NCBI RefSeq assembly: GCF_005484965.1
Contig: NZ_CP034036.1
Location: 3,286,001-3,350,000, forward strand
Origin: Brenneria nigrifluens DSM 30175 = ATCC 13028
GTDB taxonomy: Bacteria; Pseudomonadota; Gammaproteobacteria; Enterobacterales; Enterobacteriaceae
Direction: 5' to 3'
DNA: 64,000 bases
The notes beneath the pieces were generated by a model. That model did no database searches and was not told where the DNA came from. It worked only from the letters and a program-made list of their open reading frames with translations. Shown in pieces: positions 62,356 through 64,000 of the stretch (its first letter is position 1; every line of letters begins with the position of its first letter). A program made the position numbers and the translations under genes.

Positions 62356-64000
62356 TTATCCCACCCAGGTATCCCGCAGACCCACCGTACGGTTAAATAC
62401 CAGATGCTGCGGACTGGAATAAACCCGGTCGGCACAGAAATAGCCTTCCCGCTCAAACTGGTACGCTTTTTCCGCTTCCGCCTGCGCCAGGCTTGCCTCA
62501 ACAAAGCCATGGGTCACTTGCAGCGATTCGGGATTGATGGTTGACAGGAAATCATCCGCCGCCCCGGGGTTGGCCACGCTGAACAACCTATCGTACAGCC
62601 GGAATTCCGCCGGCAGGCCATGCGCCACCGACACCCAGTGAATAACCCCTTTGACCTTGCGTCCATCGGCCGGATCCTTACTCAAAGTGTCCGGATCGTA
62701 GCTGCAATAGATGGCGGTGATAACCCCCTGCTCGTCTTTATCAATGCGCTCCGCTTTGACAACATAGGCATTGCGCAGGCGAACTTCCTTGCCCAGCACC
62801 AGACGCTTATATTGCTTATTGGCCTCTTCACGAAAATCCGCGCGATCGATATACACTTCGCGGCTGAAGGCCACCTGGCGGGAGCCCATTTCCGGCTTAT
62901 TCGGATGGTTTGGCATGGTAACCAGCTCTTCATGTCCCGCAGGAAGGTTTTCAATCACCACCTTCACCGGATCCAGCACCGCCATGGCGCGCGGCGCATT
63001 GGCGTTAAGGTCGTCGCGGATACAGGACTCCAGCGCCGCCATTTCAACGTTATTATCCTGCTTGGTGACGCCGATACGGTAACAAAACTCGCGGATAGAC
63101 GCGGCGCTGTAGCCACGGCGACGCAAACCGGAAATGGTCGGCATACGCGGATCGTCCCACCCTTCAACAATCTTTTCCGTTACCAGCTGGTTCAGCTTGC
63201 GCTTGGACATGATGGCGTATTCAAGATTAAGGCGGGAAAATTCATACTGCCGCGGATGGCAAGGTATGGTGATGTTATCCAGCACCCAGTCATACAGGCG
63301 GCGGTTATCCTGGAATTCCAGTGTACATAGCGAGTGCGTCACCCCTTCCAACGCATCGGAAATACAGTGGGTAAAATCATACATCGGATAGATGCACCAC
63401 TTGTTGCCGGTCTGGTGGTGTTCGGCAAACTTGATCCGATACAGCACCGGATCGCGCATCACGATAAACGACGACGCCATATCAATCTTGGCGCGCAAAC
63501 AGGCGGTTCCCTCGGCAAAGCCGCCGTTACGCATTTTTTCGAACAGCTCCAGGTTTTCCTGCACGCTGCGATCGCGGTAGGGACTATTTTTGCCCGGCGA
63601 CGTCAGCGAACCACGGTATTCGCGGATCTGCTCCGGCGTCAGCTCGTCCACGTACGCCAATCCCTTACCGATCAGCTCCACCGCATACTGATGCAGCTGA
63701 TCGAAATAATCGGAGGAATAACGCACATCGCCGCTCCATGAGAAACCCAGCCAGTTAACGTCGCGTTTGATCGACTCAACGTATTCAATATCTTCTTTTA
63801 CCGGATTGGTATCGTCAAAACGCAGGTTGCATTGCCCGTTATAGTCCTGGGCGATACCGAAGTTGAGACAGATAGATTTCGCATGCCCGATATGCAGATA
63901 GCCGTTAGGCTCCGGCGGGAAGCGCGTCTGAATACGGTCATGCTTACCGGACGCCAGATCTTCATCAATAATCTGGCGGATAAAGTTTGTTGGGCGGGCT
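62356..64000 (-). CDS. glnS: Glutaminyl-tRNA synthetase (5' end beyond the window)
   Basis: Charges tRNA-Gln; class I synthetase. The visible 548 codons lack only the first few residues compared with E. coli GlnS (554): the frame enters the window at ARPTNFIRQIIDEDLA. The HIGH motif is PPEPNGYLHIGHAKS, the KMSKS-like motif is AIMSKRKLN, and the C-terminal anticodon-binding beta-barrels end in VFNRTVGLRDTWVG. The only stop codon is at 62356. It is convergent with fur; the promoter is outside the window. Confidence 0.97.
   Translation of the reverse strand, partial: ARPTNFIRQIIDEDLASGKHDRIQTRFPPEPNGYLHIGHAKSICLNFGIAQDYNGQCNLRFDDTNPVKEDIEYVESIKRDVNWLGFSWSGDVRYSSDYFDQLHQYAVELIGKGLAYVDELTPEQIREYRGSLTSPGKNSPYRDRSVQENLELFEKMRNGGFAEGTACLRAKIDMASSFIVMRDPVLYRIKFAEHHQTGNKWCIYPMYDFTHCISDALEGVTHSLCTLEFQDNRRLYDWVLDNITIPCHPRQYEFSRLNLEYAIMSKRKLNQLVTEKIVEGWDDPRMPTISGLRRRGYSAASIREFCYRIGVTKQDNNVEMAALESCIRDDLNANAPRAMAVLDPVKVVIENLPAGHEELVTMPNHPNKPEMGSRQVAFSREVYIDRADFREEANKQYKRLVLGKEVRLRNAYVVKAERIDKDEQGVITAIYCSYDPDTLSKDPADGRKVKGVIHWVSVAHGLPAEFRLYDRLFSVANPGAADDFLSTINPESLQVTHGFVEASLAQAEAEKAYQFEREGYFCADRVYSSPQHLVFNRTVGLRDTWVG

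Noticed and set aside
1..64000. CRISPR arrays, prophage, insertion sequences, rRNA operon
   Set aside because: No regularly spaced repeats, cas genes, transposase, integrase, phage structural genes or rRNA sequence were seen.

Overview
The window is a chromosomal segment of a gammaproteobacterium of the order Enterobacterales. Almost every gene matches a single E. coli locus in sequence and order: glnS-fur-fldA-ybfE-ybfF-seqA-pgm-ybfA-phrB-ybgI-pxpBCA-nei-gltA-sdhCDAB-sucABCD-cydABX-ybgE-ybgC-tolQRAB-pal-cpoB-tRNA-Lys-nadA-pnuC-aroG-gpmA-gal-modF-modE-acrZ-modABC-ybhA-pgl, read right to left. The GC-rich coding style, the ERIC element, the interspersed palindromes and the missing E. coli neighbours (kdp, potE-speF, zitB, galTK, tRNA-Val) suggest a plant-associated relative such as the Pectobacteriaceae (Brenneria, Dickeya, Pectobacterium or Lonsdalea). 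The genus is an inference and was not tested by alignment.

Layout. 1-2.8 kb: a periplasmic sugar-type binding protein followed by an LVIVD beta-propeller protein, with no ABC permease or ATPase in view. 2.9-11.6 kb: pgl, the phosphatase ybhA, an inserted DUF1016 PD-(D/E)XK nuclease-like gene, then the molybdate block modCBA / acrZ / modE / modF with a clear ModE operator before modA. 11.9-21 kb: galE and galM without galT or galK, then a five-gene copper/silver efflux cluster (His/Cys-rich protein, CusF, CusC, CusB with a fused CusF domain, CusA) before gpmA. 22-26.7 kb: aroG, pnuC, an ERIC element, nadA with a NadR-like box, a DUF554 membrane protein, and two tRNA-Lys genes followed by a hairpin-rich element that ends in a copy of the tRNA 3' end. 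26.9-36.4 kb: the tol-pal envelope genes and cytochrome bd oxidase. 36.4-48 kb: the TCA block (sucDCBA, sdhBADC, gltA). 48-64 kb: nei, 5-oxoprolinase pxpABC, ybgI, phrB, a truncated DUF523 fragment, ybfA, a half-size EamA transporter, pgm, seqA, ybfF, ybfE, an inserted chemoreceptor, fldA, fur and a glnS cut by the right edge.

The core is housekeeping: TCA cycle and respiration, envelope integrity, molybdate and iron control, NAD synthesis. The accessory content sits at junctions where gene order departs from E. coli: the left-edge SBP/LVIVD pair, the DUF1016 gene, the cus-like cluster beside the deleted galTK, the DUF554 gene, the tRNA-associated hairpin element, the DUF523 remnant and the MCP. 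I found no CRISPR array, prophage, insertion sequence or rRNA operon. No locus here is convincingly a new multi-gene system. The strongest candidates for something poorly described are the SBP/LVIVD pair and the tRNA-Lys-linked hairpin array.
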